Positions 52,595 to 62,879 of a stretch of 64,000 nt of DNA are shown in pieces. How positions within the stretch are numbered: position 1 is the first letter of the stretch; each line of letters begins with the position of its first letter. The stretch comes from Methylobacter luteus IMV-B-3098 (GTDB lineage Bacteria > Pseudomonadota > Gammaproteobacteria > Methylococcales > Methylomonadaceae). The notes under the pieces are model-generated. The model saw only the letters and a program-made list of their open reading frames with translations, ran no database searches and was not told where the DNA came from. The DNA lies in contig NZ_KE386569.1 of assembly GCF_000427625.1 (NCBI RefSeq), positions 2,877,777 through 2,941,776 of the forward strand, read 5' to 3'. The position numbers were made by a program, and so were the translations under genes.

Positions 52595-53116
52595 ATGGTT
52601 TACCAGATAATCAATACAATATTAGAGCGCAACAATGCGGATGTTTCCGCGGCCGAGGCTCACGGCATGGCGGCAGGTATGCTGTGCGTCAATGGTCAGG
52701 CTGAGAGCGATCACTGGTTGAAGGAACTTTTTAAAGACGATGCCGATTTGAGCGATGAAGACCAGGCGACGCTGGTGAAATTGTTCGAGCAGACCAGGAA
52801 ATTGCTAGCCAGTGAAGCATTTGAATTTGACCTGTTCCTGCCTGACGACGACGTCTCCCTGGATGAGCGGGTTAAGGCATTAAGCAGTTGGTGCCAGGGG
52901 TTTTTGTTTGGCATTGGTTCTGTGTATACCGCATCAGGCTGGCCCGGCGATGCCGCTGAAATATTGAAAGACATTACGGAATTTACCAAACTGGATGAAG
53001 AGGCCGAAGGCGAGGAAGATGAAAGTGCTTTTATGGAAGTTACCGAGTATCTAAGATCCGCCGTTTTATTACTGCGGGATGAGTTGGACATCAACACCGA
53101 CGGCACTGTTCATTAG
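52595..53116 (+). CDS. ygfB: YgfB/UPF0149-family protein
   Basis: The 173-residue protein has the family block EAHGMAAGMLCVNG near the N terminus and SSWCQGFLFGIG in the middle, with an acidic C-terminal third (EEAEGEEDES). The ATG at 52595 is preferred to a GTG three codons earlier. It heads the conserved ygfB-pepP-ubiH-ubiI unit, divergent from the zapA genes. Confidence 0.9.
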   Translation: MVYQIINTILERNNADVSAAEAHGMAAGMLCVNGQAESDHWLKELFKDDADLSDEDQATLVKLFEQTRKLLASEAFEFDLFLPDDDVSLDERVKALSSWCQGFLFGIGSVYTASGWPGDAAEILKDITEFTKLDEEAEGEEDESAFMEVTEYLRSAVLLLRDELDINTDGTVH

Positions 53117-53132
53117 GCGGCGAAACAATCAA

Positions 53133-54443
53133 ATGAAACAAAGCGAATTCAAAAAAAGACGTAAGCAATTAATGCAGCGAATCGGCAAGGGTAATATCGC
53201 GTTGATAGGCAGCGCAGCGGTTCGAACGCGTAACCGCGATGTCGATTATCCGTTCCGGCAGGACAGCGATTTTTATTATTTGACCGGTTTTAACGAACCC
53301 GAGTCGCTGGCTGTCTTTATACCCGGCCGCGAGCAAGGCGAATATATTCTGTTCTGCCGCGAATTCGACGAGACCAAAGCCTTGTGGGAAGGCGCCCATG
53401 CCGGGCTTGAAGGCGCTACCCAACATTATGAGGCCGATGACTCTTTCCCTATCGATGATCTGGATGAGATCTTGCCGGGCATGCTTGAAGACAAGGGCAA
53501 GGTTTTCTATCCGATGGGCCGGGATTCGGACCTGGATCATCGGTTGCTGGAATGGATCAACCATATCCGCAGCCAGTCAAGAACCGGAGTTACAGCGCCG
53601 GGTGAATTGGTTTCGCTGGAGCATATCCTGCATGAGATGCGCCTGTTCAAAAGTCCCGAAGAGCTTAAACTGATGCGCCGTGCGGCTGAAGTATCCGCTC
53701 ATGCTCATGTCAAAGCCATGCAGAAATGCAAACCGGGTCTGTATGAATATCAGATAGAAGCCGAACTCATTTATCATTTCATACAGGGTGGCCTGCGCGC
53801 GGTGGCCTATCCCTCCATCGTTGCCGGCGGCAAAAATGCTTGCGTGCTGCACTATACCGAAAATGCAGACAAATTAAGAAGCGGCGATTTACTGCTCATC
53901 GATGCCGGCGCCGAGTGCGATCATTATGCGGCTGACATTACGCGCACGTTCCCGGTCTCGGGACGCTTCAGCGAGCCGCAGAAACAGCTTTACCAACTGG
54001 TTCTCGATGCGCAGGCGGCTGCCATCGAGCAGATCAAACCGGGCGTGCCGTGGCATCTGGCGCACGAGGCATCGGTTGAGGTGCTGACGAAAGGACTTGT
54101 GTCTCTTGGATTGCTGAAAGGCCGTGTGCCCACGCTGATCAAGAACGAAAAGTACAAGCAGTTCTATATGCACAGGATAGGCCATTGGCTGGGCATGGAC
54201 GTGCATGATGTGGGTGACTACAAGGTCGACAAGGAATGGCGGCTGCTGGAGCCGGGCATGGTGCTGACTATAGAGCCGGGCTTGTACATACCGGAAAACT
54301 GCGAAACCGTCGACGAGAAATGGCGCGGCATAGGCATCCGGATCGAGGACGATCTAGTGGTTACGGCGCAGGGACACGAGATTTTGACGGCCGGCGTGCC
54401 CAAAACCATAGCAGAAATTGAAGCATTGATGCAGGCGGTCTGA
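53133..54443 (+). CDS. pepP: Xaa-Pro aminopeptidase P
   Basis: The 436-residue pita-bread metallopeptidase has all five metal ligands in view: the Asp pair in LLIDAGAECDHYAADITRTFP (split here as LLIDAGAE and ADITRTFP), His in HRIGHWLGMDVHD, and Glu residues in TIEPGLYIP and GIRIEDD. It removes N-terminal residues before proline. The ATG at 53133 begins the family homology after ygfB; an in-frame start inside ygfB is unlikely. Confidence 0.95.
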   Translation: MKQSEFKKRRKQLMQRIGKGNIALIGSAAVRTRNRDVDYPFRQDSDFYYLTGFNEPESLAVFIPGREQGEYILFCREFDETKALWEGAHAGLEGATQHYEADDSFPIDDLDEILPGMLEDKGKVFYPMGRDSDLDHRLLEWINHIRSQSRTGVTAPGELVSLEHILHEMRLFKSPEELKLMRRAAEVSAHAHVKAMQKCKPGLYEYQIEAELIYHFIQGGLRAVAYPSIVAGGKNACVLHYTENADKLRSGDLLLIDAGAECDHYAADITRTFPVSGRFSEPQKQLYQLVLDAQAAAIEQIKPGVPWHLAHEASVEVLTKGLVSLGLLKGRVPTLIKNEKYKQFYMHRIGHWLGMDVHDVGDYKVDKEWRLLEPGMVLTIEPGLYIPENCETVDEKWRGIGIRIEDDLVVTAQGHEILTAGVPKTIAEIEALMQAV

Positions 54444-55654
54444 TGCAGCAGGATTACGATTTACTCATTGCGGGCGGAGGTCTGGCCGGCAGCTGCCTGG
54501 CACTAGCCTTGAAAGACACCGGCCTGCGCATGGCCATAGTCGAAGCGAATACGCGCGAACAACTGTATGCCTCCCCGTCCGGTGATAGAGCACTGGCTTT
54601 GGCTGACGGCACGGTAAAAATGCTGGAAGCGTTGGGTATCTGGCAGGGCATACGCCAAGCGGCCACCGCGATAAAAACGATTCATATTTCGGATCGCGGC
54701 CATTTCGGCAAAGCGCGGTTGTCTGCGCAAAAGGAAAATGTCGATGCGCTGGGCTATGTTATTTCGGCGCGCGATATTGAAACGCATGTGGCCCGGCTTG
54801 CCAGTGAGGCCAATATTGAGCTGATTTGTCCGGCCCGCGTTGTCGGTTTGATGTCGGGCGATAATGCGATTCATGTCAGCTTGAAGCACGGGGATGAGTC
54901 GTTCAGCCTGTCGGCTAAATTGCTGATAGGCGCCGATGGCGGTTCGTCATCGGTGCGCAAGCTGTTGGACATCAGCCAGAAAGTCACCGAGTATGGGCAG
55001 ACGGCACTGGTCACTATGGTCAAAACATCTGTTCCGCATAATAATACCGCGTATGAGCGTTTTACGGCTTCAGGGCCGCTCGCGCTGTTGCCTGTCGGCA
55101 ATAATGAGTGCGCTGTGGTCTGGACGCGAACTGATGAAGATGCGAAGGCGCTGATGGCGGGCAGCGAGAAAGACTTTCTGAGCGAGCTTCAGGACTGTTT
55201 CGGCTACAGATTGGGCGAGCTTGCCTTAGCTGCTCCCAGGCGGGCTTTCCCGTTGTCGCTGATACGTGCGGAAAAAATGGTTTCAGGACGGGCGGTTATT
55301 ATCGGCAATGCCGCACATCAACTGCATCCGGTGGCGGGGCAAGGGTTTAACCTAGGATTGCGCGATGTTGTCGTTCTGGCCGAAATGCTGATCCAGCAAC
55401 ATGGGGACATCCAGGACATCGGGGCGGCCGATTTCTTAAATCGCTATGCCAAGGCCAGACAGAAAGACCACGACCTTGTTGTCGGCTTTACCGACAATGT
55501 CGTGCGGATTTTTTCCAATGATTGGCTGGCGCCGGCCCTGATCAGAAACATCGGCTTGACATTGCTCGATCATATCCCGGCCGCCAAGGCGCTGCTGGCG
55601 CGGCAGGCAATGGGGCTTGCCGGCCGCATGCCGCGGCTGGGTCGCAGGAGATAA
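54443..55654 (+). CDS. ubiH: Ubiquinone biosynthesis FAD hydroxylase UbiH
   Basis: The 403-residue flavoprotein monooxygenase has the dinucleotide motif IAGGGLAGSCLAL, the middle DG motif IGADGGSSSVRK and the FAD motif GNAAHQLHPVAGQGFNLGLRD, whose GNAAH form matches UbiH. It hydroxylates the ubiquinone ring. The ATG overlaps the pepP stop (TGATG). Confidence 0.93.
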   Translation: MQQDYDLLIAGGGLAGSCLALALKDTGLRMAIVEANTREQLYASPSGDRALALADGTVKMLEALGIWQGIRQAATAIKTIHISDRGHFGKARLSAQKENVDALGYVISARDIETHVARLASEANIELICPARVVGLMSGDNAIHVSLKHGDESFSLSAKLLIGADGGSSSVRKLLDISQKVTEYGQTALVTMVKTSVPHNNTAYERFTASGPLALLPVGNNECAVVWTRTDEDAKALMAGSEKDFLSELQDCFGYRLGELALAAPRRAFPLSLIRAEKMVSGRAVIIGNAAHQLHPVAGQGFNLGLRDVVVLAEMLIQQHGDIQDIGAADFLNRYAKARQKDHDLVVGFTDNVVRIFSNDWLAPALIRNIGLTLLDHIPAAKALLARQAMGLAGRMPRLGRRR

Positions 55655-55656
55655 TC

Positions 55657-56892
55657 ATGACTGAACGCTATGAAGTGATCGTCGTTGGCGGCGGCATGGT
55701 GGGCGCGGCAGCGGCCTGTGCCTTGGCGCACGGCGGTATTAATGTGGCGCTGCTGGACAGGCATAACCCGGAAAGACAATGGCCGAAGGAACCGATCGAT
55801 AACCGCGTTTCGGCGTTGACGAAAGCCTCGCAAAATATTCTGGAAATGCTCGGCGCCTGGCCGGGCATGGTACGGCGCGGGGTATGCGCCTACCGCGACA
55901 TGCGCGTATGGGATGCGCGTGGCGACGGTGAATTGCATTTTGACTGCGCCGATACCGAGTTCAGCGAACTGGGCCATCTGGTCGAAAACCGGGTGACGGT
56001 CGCGGCCTTATGGGATGTGCTTGATACACTGCCTTCGGCCCATTGCATAACGCCGGCCAAAGTCGCTGACATGCAGCTGACCGATAATGGCCGGCTGATC
56101 AGGTTGGAAGGCGGCCGCCGCCTTGAAGCCGATCTGGTGATTGCGGCCGACGGGCGCGAATCGGCCTTGAGAAAAATGGCCGGCATAGACGTGACCGGTT
56201 GGGACTACGATCAGGATGGTCTGGTCGCTACGGTCACGACCGAAAAGAGCCATCAGGCGACGGCATGGCAGCGGTTTCTGGAAGAAGGGCCGTTGGCTTT
56301 TCTGCCTCTGGACAACGGTCAAAGTTCAATTGTCTGGACCTTGAGTACAAAAACGGCAAAAAGCTATCTGGCCCTGAACGATAACGATTTTCTCCAGGCT
56401 TTGGAGCAGGCCTCAGGCGGCATTCTGGGTAAAATGCTGGCAGTAGGCCCCAGAGCTGCGGTTCCTTTACGATTTCAATATGCCAACCGTTATACCGATC
56501 GGCATCTCGCGTTGATTGGCGATGCGGCCCATGCCATGCATCCGCTGGCTGGGCAAGGTGCGAATGCCGGCCTGCTGGATGCGGCAGCGATTGCCGAGTT
56601 GGTGATTGACGCCAAACAGCAGCGGCGGTCTTTGTCCGGTTCCGGGTATTTGCGCCGCTACGAGCGCTGGCGTAAAGGTGATAATCTGATGATGATGGCG
56701 AGCATGGATGTGCTCAACAAGACCTATGGCGTGTCGTCGCCGTCCTTTATCAGCCTGCGTTCGGCCGGCATGAACTGGATTAACCATACAGCCATCGTGA
56801 AAGCGCACTTTAACCATTACGCCATGGGCTTGCGTGAGGATTTGCCGAGGCTGGCAAAAGCACAAGCCTGCTGGCAAGTTGTTCAGCCTTAG
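55657..56892 (+). CDS. ubiI: UbiI/VisC-type ubiquinone hydroxylase
   Basis: The 411-residue paralogue of UbiH has VVGGGMVGAAAACAL, AADGRESALRKMAG and GDAAHAMHPLAGQGANAGLLD. Position after ubiH and GDAAH form match UbiI/UbiF-type hydroxylases; the exact ring carbon is not certain. The ATG at 55657 has CAGGAG upstream. Confidence 0.9.
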   Translation: MTERYEVIVVGGGMVGAAAACALAHGGINVALLDRHNPERQWPKEPIDNRVSALTKASQNILEMLGAWPGMVRRGVCAYRDMRVWDARGDGELHFDCADTEFSELGHLVENRVTVAALWDVLDTLPSAHCITPAKVADMQLTDNGRLIRLEGGRRLEADLVIAADGRESALRKMAGIDVTGWDYDQDGLVATVTTEKSHQATAWQRFLEEGPLAFLPLDNGQSSIVWTLSTKTAKSYLALNDNDFLQALEQASGGILGKMLAVGPRAAVPLRFQYANRYTDRHLALIGDAAHAMHPLAGQGANAGLLDAAAIAELVIDAKQQRRSLSGSGYLRRYERWRKGDNLMMMASMDVLNKTYGVSSPSFISLRSAGMNWINHTAIVKAHFNHYAMGLREDLPRLAKAQACWQVVQP

Positions 56893-57019
56893 CGATAAAC
56901 GGCACAAAGCCCTCATTTATGCGTATTTAGTATTTACCCTGCTCGCCGGCTTCTGGTATATTCCAGATCTGGCGGTTTGGTTTGCCCGCCTACCGGCTGC
57001 GCTGATTTCAGGGCAATAA
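56879..57019 (+). CDS. Possible small single-helix membrane protein
   Basis: A 46-residue frame from TTG at 56879 encodes a basic start (LFSLSDKRHK), one hydrophobic segment (ALIYAYLVFTLLAGFWYI) and a short tail. It overlaps the ubiI end by 14 nt. The shape is protein-like, but there is no good ribosome site and I know no homologue. Confidence 0.3.
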   Translation: MFSLSDKRHKALIYAYLVFTLLAGFWYIPDLAVWFARLPAALISGQ

Positions 57020-57053
57020 TAATAAAAATTAATTTAAGAGGTGGAGAGGTGTT

Positions 57054-57518
57054 ATGGCTGAAGGATTGTTTGTACTGACTGTTATTTTTGTGGCTTATGT
57101 TGTTTATGTGGTTGTAAACGATCAGCGAGCTACGACCAAATCAACAATACCACAGGTAAAACCTGAAAAGCAGGAAGTGGCAGCAGTACAGCCACAGATC
57201 GAGGCGGCGCCCCAGAAAGAAGCGCCAGCGACGAGAAGGGCCGCAGCCAGACCGGCGGCAGCCGCTAGAAAAACAGCTCCAGCGACACCTGCGCCAACGT
57301 CAGCGGCGGGCAAAGGCGAACTGCGCAATCCGGCTACGGGAGAAGTCGTTTCGGCCCATAGCAATTACCGCTTTACCAAGCGCTGGGTAAAAGAAGCACT
57401 GGTAGCGGAAGGCTTGCTGGAAAAGATCTACAAGAATAACGAACTGGATGCTGCTGCCGAAGCGAAAATAAAAGAAGCTATGGTAAAACTTGAAGCCATG
57501 GATAAATATCGGGCTTAA
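57054..57518 (+). CDS. Membrane-anchored protein with Ala/Pro-rich linker, unknown function
   Basis: The 154-residue protein has an N-terminal transmembrane helix (about 4-21), an Ala/Pro/Arg-rich low-complexity linker (about 35-95) and a compact C-terminal domain (about 96-154: NYRFTKRWVKEALVAEGLL, then AAEAKIKEAMVKLEAMDKY). The domain is well ordered and its charged helices suggest a binding module. I recognise no family. GAGGTGGAGAGG precedes the ATG. Confidence 0.65.
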   Translation: MAEGLFVLTVIFVAYVVYVVVNDQRATTKSTIPQVKPEKQEVAAVQPQIEAAPQKEAPATRRAAARPAAAARKTAPATPAPTSAAGKGELRNPATGEVVSAHSNYRFTKRWVKEALVAEGLLEKIYKNNELDAAAEAKIKEAMVKLEAMDKYRA

Positions 57519-57530
57519 CGTTGCCGGGAC

Positions 57531-57558
57531 TAACCGGCAGTGATTCAGTTGCCGGTTA
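57531..57558. terminator. Bidirectional terminator between convergent genes
   Basis: TAACCGGCA (57531-57539) pairs with TGCCGGTTA (57550-57558). It lies between the plus-strand anchored-protein gene and the convergent pilR, reaching into the pilR stop codon. Confidence 0.6.
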
Positions 57559-58902
57559 ATTGTCCAGATCCAGCTTCTTCAGGCGATAGCGTAAGGACCG
57601 AAAAGACAGCCCCAGCTGTTTGGCGGCGGCCGTCTTGTTCCATTTGTTTTCTTCCAGGGCTATGATGATCGCCTTTCTTTCAATCTGCTCCAGATAATCT
57701 TCCAGTGATCCCTGACCCGGATCATAGGCCGGCGAGTCGGCGATAACCTGCGCGCCTACCGGCAGGTTCAGGTCATCTATTTCAATGCTTTTGCCGTCAT
57801 ACAAGGCCAGGGCCCGTTCCAGGATGTTCTCAAGCTCACGCACATTGCCGGGGAAATGATATTGTTGCAGTGCCGATAGTGCCGGGGCTGACACTGTCGG
57901 TTTGCTCAGGCCGCTGGCTTGCGTCAGCTTCGTCAATATATGGTCGGTGAGATCGGGTATATCCGTGGCGCGCTCCCGCAGAGGCGGCACATACAGGTCG
58001 ATCACATTGATGCGGTAATACAAGTCCTGCCTGAACGTGCCGGCCTGGACCATATCGGCCAGGTTGCGATAGGTGGCACTGAGCAGGCGGACGTCGACGG
58101 GGATTTCCTGATGCTCGCCAACAGGACGGATTCTTTTTTCCTGAATGGCGCGCAGCAGCTTTACCTGCAGGGATTGAGGCAGCTCCGCGATTTCATCAAG
58201 AAATAAAGTGCCGCCTTCGGCGGCCTGGAACAGGCCTTTTTTATCGGTGACCGCACCGGTAAAACTGCCTTTTTTATGGCCGAAGAATTCGCTTTCCATC
58301 AATTCGTGGGGAATGGCGCCGCAGTTTATGGCAACAAAAGGTTTATCGCTGCGCGAGCTTTGCTGATGAATGAGCCGGGCGACCAATTCCTTGCCCGATC
58401 CGGATTCACCGCTGATATAAACCGGAGCCTGGCTGAGAGCCAGTTTGGTTATTTTGCCTCGGATGCCGCGCATGACGGGAGATTCGCCCAGCAGTATATG
58501 TCGGGTTCGCCTGTCTTTGGCGGGAAATATCGCGTTGGAAGGCTTCAGGGCGCTGCTCACTATTTGTCTGAGGACTGATAAATCAACCGGTTTCGAGACA
58601 AAATCAAAAGCGCCTTTTTTCATGGCCAGAATCGCCGTATCCATATTGCCGTGCGCGGTAATAACGGCGACCGGCATCGGGGCGGGACTCGACTGTATGT
58701 AATCCACCAGATCCAGACCATTGCCATCGGGCAGTTTCATATCGGTCAGGCAAAGATCGAATGAGTGCTGTTGAAGAAAAGCTTTTGCTTTTCCTATATT
58801 TTCGGCACAGTACGTTTGAATATCCATGCGATTAAGGGTGATTTCCAGTAATTCACGGATATCGGGTTCATCATCGACGATCAATGTCAGTGGTTTTCTC
58901 AT
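57556..58902 (-). CDS. pilR: NtrC-family response regulator PilR
   Basis: The 448-residue regulator has a receiver (VDDEPDIRE, phospho-acceptor in LTDMKLPDGNG), a sigma54 AAA domain (Walker A GESGSGKE, loop GSFTGA in place of GAFTGA, Walker B GGTLFLDEIAEL) and a Fis-type helix-turn-helix (NKTAAAKQLGLSFRSLRYRL). It should activate sigma54 promoters, classically pilA. No pilin gene is in the window. It overlaps pilS by 4 nt. Confidence 0.92.
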   Translation of the reverse strand: MRKPLTLIVDDEPDIRELLEITLNRMDIQTYCAENIGKAKAFLQQHSFDLCLTDMKLPDGNGLDLVDYIQSSPAPMPVAVITAHGNMDTAILAMKKGAFDFVSKPVDLSVLRQIVSSALKPSNAIFPAKDRRTRHILLGESPVMRGIRGKITKLALSQAPVYISGESGSGKELVARLIHQQSSRSDKPFVAINCGAIPHELMESEFFGHKKGSFTGAVTDKKGLFQAAEGGTLFLDEIAELPQSLQVKLLRAIQEKRIRPVGEHQEIPVDVRLLSATYRNLADMVQAGTFRQDLYYRINVIDLYVPPLRERATDIPDLTDHILTKLTQASGLSKPTVSAPALSALQQYHFPGNVRELENILERALALYDGKSIEIDDLNLPVGAQVIADSPAYDPGQGSLEDYLEQIERKAIIIALEENKWNKTAAAKQLGLSFRSLRYRLKKLDLDN

Positions 58903-60527
58903 ATTTCAATTAATTTATTTTCCGCATCGGGCAGGCAGAGCTTGAAGCAACTCCGGTTTTTATCCGTTAAATAATAGCTCAATTTTGCCTGATTGAGTTC
59001 GGCTAATTCCCGCGAGATATAAAGGCCCAGGCCGGTCCCGCTGTGCGAAGTCGTGAAAAAGGGTTCAAAAAGGTGACAGATCTGTTCAGGAGTCAGGCCG
59101 GAGCCGTTGTCGATGACTTCTATGCATGGCATCTGCTCGCTGGCGCGGGCCCGCAGCGTGATCATTCCCAGCTCCGGCTTGCCGTAGCGGAGGGCATTCT
59201 GGCACAGGTTGTCCAGAATCTGCTTTAAGTGACCGGGGTCTATCAGGGCATATAAAGGCTCCGTGCTTATAGAGAGTCTGAAAGTACCGGCATCCACAGC
59301 CTGATCAAGCATGAAATTATTCAGGTAGTCGGTCAGCCAGGCGTTCAGCTGGATTTTTTCCCGTCTCGACGCGTTTCTTCTGGAAAGCTGCAGGATGTCT
59401 TCAATGATGCGGTTAACGCGGCAGGAGTGGGCCTGAATGATTTCAGTCAGGCGTTTATCCTGGGCCGATAACTGAGGGTTTTCCGACAATAATTGTCCGG
59501 CATGGCTGATGGCGCTTAATGGATTGCGTATTTCATGGGCGATGCTGGCCGTGAGCCGGCCCAGGGACGCCAGTTTGCTTTGTTGCAGGCGTTGATTATG
59601 AAGCGCAATGTCTTCCAATGTGATCAGGTACAGGCATTCCTGCTGAGTCGGCAGCGGCATGAAACGGATATGAATTTCGGACAGGTTCGCAAGTTGCAGT
59701 TGCGCAACAGCCTGTTCGGGCTCGTTGAGCCAGATCTGAAAATCCAGCCATAACTGTTCCGAAATATCGGCCAGCGTGGCCGGCATGGCCGGCAGGTTGG
59801 CCAGCCGCAAGGCCGCTTCATTCACCATCTGAATAGCCTGTTTTTTGTTGGTGATGATGATGCCCGATTGCAGATGTTGAATAATGTAATGGTTCAGTTC
59901 TTCCAGTTGCGTGATGGTCTGTTTTTGTTGATGAGCAAGCAGCACTGTTTGTTCGCTGCGTGTAGCCAGCACATAGGACAGCAGGGCAATTGTGAAGAAT
60001 GAAGCACCCAGCATGCCGGCATGCATGTAGGATATTTTTTCAAAATGCTCGACCTGGTCGGCATAGATCTGTTCGGACAGAACGGCCAAGCTGGCGATAG
60101 CGGCGAAAAACATCGCGCAGCGTCCGCCAATTAGCATCCCGCCATAGGCGATGGAGACGGCGAGCAATATGCCTATGCCGCTGTTAATGCCGCCGCAGGC
60201 ATGCATCAGCAGCGTGAGAATGACGATGTCGGTGAAAATGAGCAATTGGGCTTGCAGCGTGTAGCCGGTCAGCCGCCAGGCTATGCAGATGCCAGATATG
60301 ACGGACAGTATCAAATAGCTTTGGCTGCTGTAATTGTAGAGTTGGCTGTCGTATGATCCGAGCGAAGAAGGCCCCATCTGACCCTGAAATAACACGATAA
60401 ATAAGCTGGCCAGAATAAAACGGTAAGTCAGAAAAATCTTCAGCAGCAGCCAGGCTTGTCCGGCGGGAATGCCGTAGCCTTTGGAGAACGGGCAAGGAAA
60501 TATGGTCTCAGGCGTATTTTCTGACAT
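58899..60527 (-). CDS. pilS: Sensor histidine kinase PilS
   Basis: The 542-residue protein has six transmembrane helices in the first 200 residues, a PAS-like segment (about 215-310) and a HisKA/HATPase pair: phospho-His in SIAHEIRNPLSAISHA, N box QNALRYG, and GTGLGLYISRELAEL. This layout is PilS. The ATG at 60527 is preferred; TTG at 60542 is in frame. It is divergent from sucC. Confidence 0.9.
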   Translation of the reverse strand: MSENTPETIFPCPFSKGYGIPAGQAWLLLKIFLTYRFILASLFIVLFQGQMGPSSLGSYDSQLYNYSSQSYLILSVISGICIAWRLTGYTLQAQLLIFTDIVILTLLMHACGGINSGIGILLAVSIAYGGMLIGGRCAMFFAAIASLAVLSEQIYADQVEHFEKISYMHAGMLGASFFTIALLSYVLATRSEQTVLLAHQQKQTITQLEELNHYIIQHLQSGIIITNKKQAIQMVNEAALRLANLPAMPATLADISEQLWLDFQIWLNEPEQAVAQLQLANLSEIHIRFMPLPTQQECLYLITLEDIALHNQRLQQSKLASLGRLTASIAHEIRNPLSAISHAGQLLSENPQLSAQDKRLTEIIQAHSCRVNRIIEDILQLSRRNASRREKIQLNAWLTDYLNNFMLDQAVDAGTFRLSISTEPLYALIDPGHLKQILDNLCQNALRYGKPELGMITLRARASEQMPCIEVIDNGSGLTPEQICHLFEPFFTTSHSGTGLGLYISRELAELNQAKLSYYLTDKNRSCFKLCLPDAENKLIEI

Positions 60528-60685
60528 ATGCGGCTTTAACAATGGCGTTTTGCAGGGACTTGGTTAGAATAGCAGAATTCCCCGGTTTTACTGGCGGGAT
60601 CGGATTGAAACGAACAATCGATAGCATCGACGCAAAGGCTTGAGAAAAACTCTCCGGCCGTTGCCGGTCAGATCAGGAGCGATAG

Positions 60686-61852
60686 ATGAATATTCATGAA
60701 TACCAGGCAAAAAGGTTATTTAGGGATTATGGCATTGCCGTCCCGGAGGGGCATCAGGCCGATACGCCCGAGCACGCCGGGCAGGTTGTCAGGGAACTGG
60801 GCGGCAGCGGCTGGGTCGTCAAGGCGCAGGTTCATGCGGGCGGCCGCGGCAAGGCGGGCGGCGTCAGGCTGGCGCATAGTCACCAGGAAGTCCTGGATTT
60901 CAGCCGCGATATGCTGGGCAAGCGCCTGGTGACCGCGCAGACCGATAGCGCTGGTTTGCCGGTCGAGAAGCTGCTCATAGAGAAAATCTATCCGATCAAG
61001 AGCGAGTTCTATCTGAGCGTGCTGGTCGACCGCGTCAGCAGCCGAATTCTGTTTATCGCTTCGGCGGCCGGCGGCATGGATATCGAGGCCGTCGCCAGAG
61101 AAACGCCGGAACGGATCATCTCGCTACAAATCCATCCGGCAGCGGGCCTGCAAAGCTATCAGTGCCGGAAAATCGCCTTTGCCCTTGATCTGGCCGGCGA
61201 ACAGGTCAAGGCGTTGGAAGCGATCATGCGCGGCATGTATCAGCTGCTGCTGGCCAAAGACGCCAGCCAGATTGAAATCAATCCCCTGATACTGACCGAG
61301 CAAGGCCAGCTGCTGGCGCTGGATGCCAAGATTAATTTCGATGACAACGCCGTCGCCGCGCACCCCGATATTCTGGACATGCGCGACCCGGGTCAGGAAG
61401 ACCAGAAAGAAAACAAGGCGCTGCAATACGGGCTCAATTACATTACGCTGAACGGCAATATCGGCTGTATGGTCAATGGCGCAGGCCTCGCCATGGCGAC
61501 CATGGACCTCGTGAAGCTGAACGGCGGCGCACCGGCCAATTTTCTCGACGTCGGCGGCGGCACGACACCCGAAAAAGTCGCCGAAGCGTTCAAGCTGATA
61601 CTGTCCGATGACAAGGTGAAAGCCGTATTGATCAACATCTTCGGCGGCATCGTGCAGTGCGACATTATTGCGCGCGGCATTCTGGCGGCCGTCAAGGAAG
61701 TGCACGTGACGGTGCCGGTCGTGGTCCGGCTGGAAGGGACCAATGCCGAAGCGGGGCGCCAGCTATTGGCTGATTCCGGCCTGAATTTGATTGCAGAAAC
61801 AGATCTGGCGACTGCCGCAGCGCAAGTTGTCGCCTTAGCGGAGGTCGCATGA
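60686..61852 (+). CDS. sucC: Succinyl-CoA synthetase beta subunit
   Basis: The 388-residue ATP-grasp protein has exactly the E. coli SucC length and shares its signatures: [46 protein letters not shown] and [10 protein letters not shown]. It could in principle be a malate-CoA ligase beta subunit (MtkA), but residues such as GGIVQCD and [10 protein letters not shown] match SucC better. GGAGCGAT lies before the ATG. Confidence 0.9.
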   Translation: MNIHEYQAKRLFRDYGIAVPEGHQADTPEHAGQVVRELGGSGWVVKAQVHAGGRGKAGGVRLAHSHQEVLDFSRDMLGKRLVTAQTDSAGLPVEKLLIEKIYPIKSEFYLSVLVDRVSSRILFIASAAGGMDIEAVARETPERIISLQIHPAAGLQSYQCRKIAFALDLAGEQVKALEAIMRGMYQLLLAKDASQIEINPLILTEQGQLLALDAKINFDDNAVAAHPDILDMRDPGQEDQKENKALQYGLNYITLNGNIGCMVNGAGLAMATMDLVKLNGGAPANFLDVGGGTTPEKVAEAFKLILSDDKVKAVLINIFGGIVQCDIIARGILAAVKEVHVTVPVVVRLEGTNAEAGRQLLADSGLNLIAETDLATAAAQVVALAEVA

Positions 61853-62718
61853 GCATTTTGATTGACCAGCACACCAAAGTGATTTGCCAGGGCTTTACCG
61901 GCAAGCAAGGCACGTTTCATTCCGAACAGACGCTGGCGTACGGCACGCAGCTGGTCGGCGGCGTGACGCCGGGTCGCGGCGGCGATACCCATCTGGGACT
62001 GCCGGTTTTCGATACCGTCGAGGATGCGGTCAGGCAAACCGGCGCCGACGCGACCATGATCTATGTGCCGCCTTTTTACGCGGCCGACGCCATTCTAGAA
62101 GCTGTCGATGCCGGCATCAGAATCATCGTCTGCATCACGGAGGGCATTCCCGTTTTGCATATGCTGCGCGTCAAGGCCGCCATGGCCGGCACCGATGCCT
62201 TGCTGATCGGGCCGAATTGTCCCGGCGTCATTACGCCGGGACAATGCAAGATCGGCATCATGCCGGGCCATATCCATCTGCCGGGCGCCATCGGCATCGT
62301 CTCGCGCTCCGGCACCCTGACCTATGAGGCCGTCAACCAGACGACCAAACAGGGGCTGGGACAGAGCACCTGTGTCGGCATCGGCGGCGATCCTATTCAC
62401 GGCATGAACTTTATCGACGTGCTCAGCCGGTTTCAGCAGGACGAGCAGACCCGTGGCATCGTCATGGTCGGGGAAATCGGCGGCGGCGAGGAAGAAGATG
62501 CGGCCGACTATATCAAGGCGCATGTCACCAAGCCGGTCGTGTCTTATATCGCCGGGCAGACGGCGCCGCCCGGCAAGCGCATGGGCCATGCCGGCGCGAT
62601 CATCACGGGCGGCAAAGGAACGGCGGCAGGCAAGATCGCCGCGCTTAAAGCCGCCGGCATTGAAGTCGTCAATTCGCCGGCCGATATCGGCGTGGCGATG
62701 CAGGGCTGTTTCCAATAG
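61849..62718 (+). CDS. sucD: Succinyl-CoA synthetase alpha subunit
   Basis: The 289-residue protein has the CoA-binding fold ([22 protein letters not shown]) and the phospho-histidine block near residue 246 ([14 protein letters not shown]). The ATG overlaps the sucC stop as ATGA. With SucC it interconverts succinyl-CoA and succinate in the TCA cycle. Confidence 0.93.
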   Translation: MSILIDQHTKVICQGFTGKQGTFHSEQTLAYGTQLVGGVTPGRGGDTHLGLPVFDTVEDAVRQTGADATMIYVPPFYAADAILEAVDAGIRIIVCITEGIPVLHMLRVKAAMAGTDALLIGPNCPGVITPGQCKIGIMPGHIHLPGAIGIVSRSGTLTYEAVNQTTKQGLGQSTCVGIGGDPIHGMNFIDVLSRFQQDEQTRGIVMVGEIGGGEEEDAADYIKAHVTKPVVSYIAGQTAPPGKRMGHAGAIITGGKGTAAGKIAALKAAGIEVVNSPADIGVAMQGCFQ

Positions 62719-62768
62719 CACCGGATGGTCGATTGACAAAACGGTATGCGATATCGTCAGGATAGCTT

Positions 62769-62879
62769 ATGAATCAGTCAGTCCGAAACTTTATCGTGCT
62801 GTTCACGATTGTGGTTTCCATTGCGGTTTTCACGCTAGGAGTCTGTCGGACAGGGTTCAGTATTATGATTCTTATTTGA
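62769..62879 (+). pseudogene. Small membrane-protein gene interrupted by the insertion sequence
   Basis: An ATG with AGGA 6 nt upstream starts MNQSVRNFIVLFTIVVSIAV, a clear transmembrane or signal segment. Reading then enters sequence that looks like the insertion-sequence end (from about 62838) and stops at 62877-62879. The original gene probably continued beyond the element, outside the window. Confidence 0.45.

Noticed and set aside
60686..62718. Malate-CoA ligase (mtkAB) instead of succinyl-CoA synthetase
   Set aside because: Length and signature residues fit SucCD, and no serine-cycle gene is adjacent. The alternative is not fully excluded by sequence alone.
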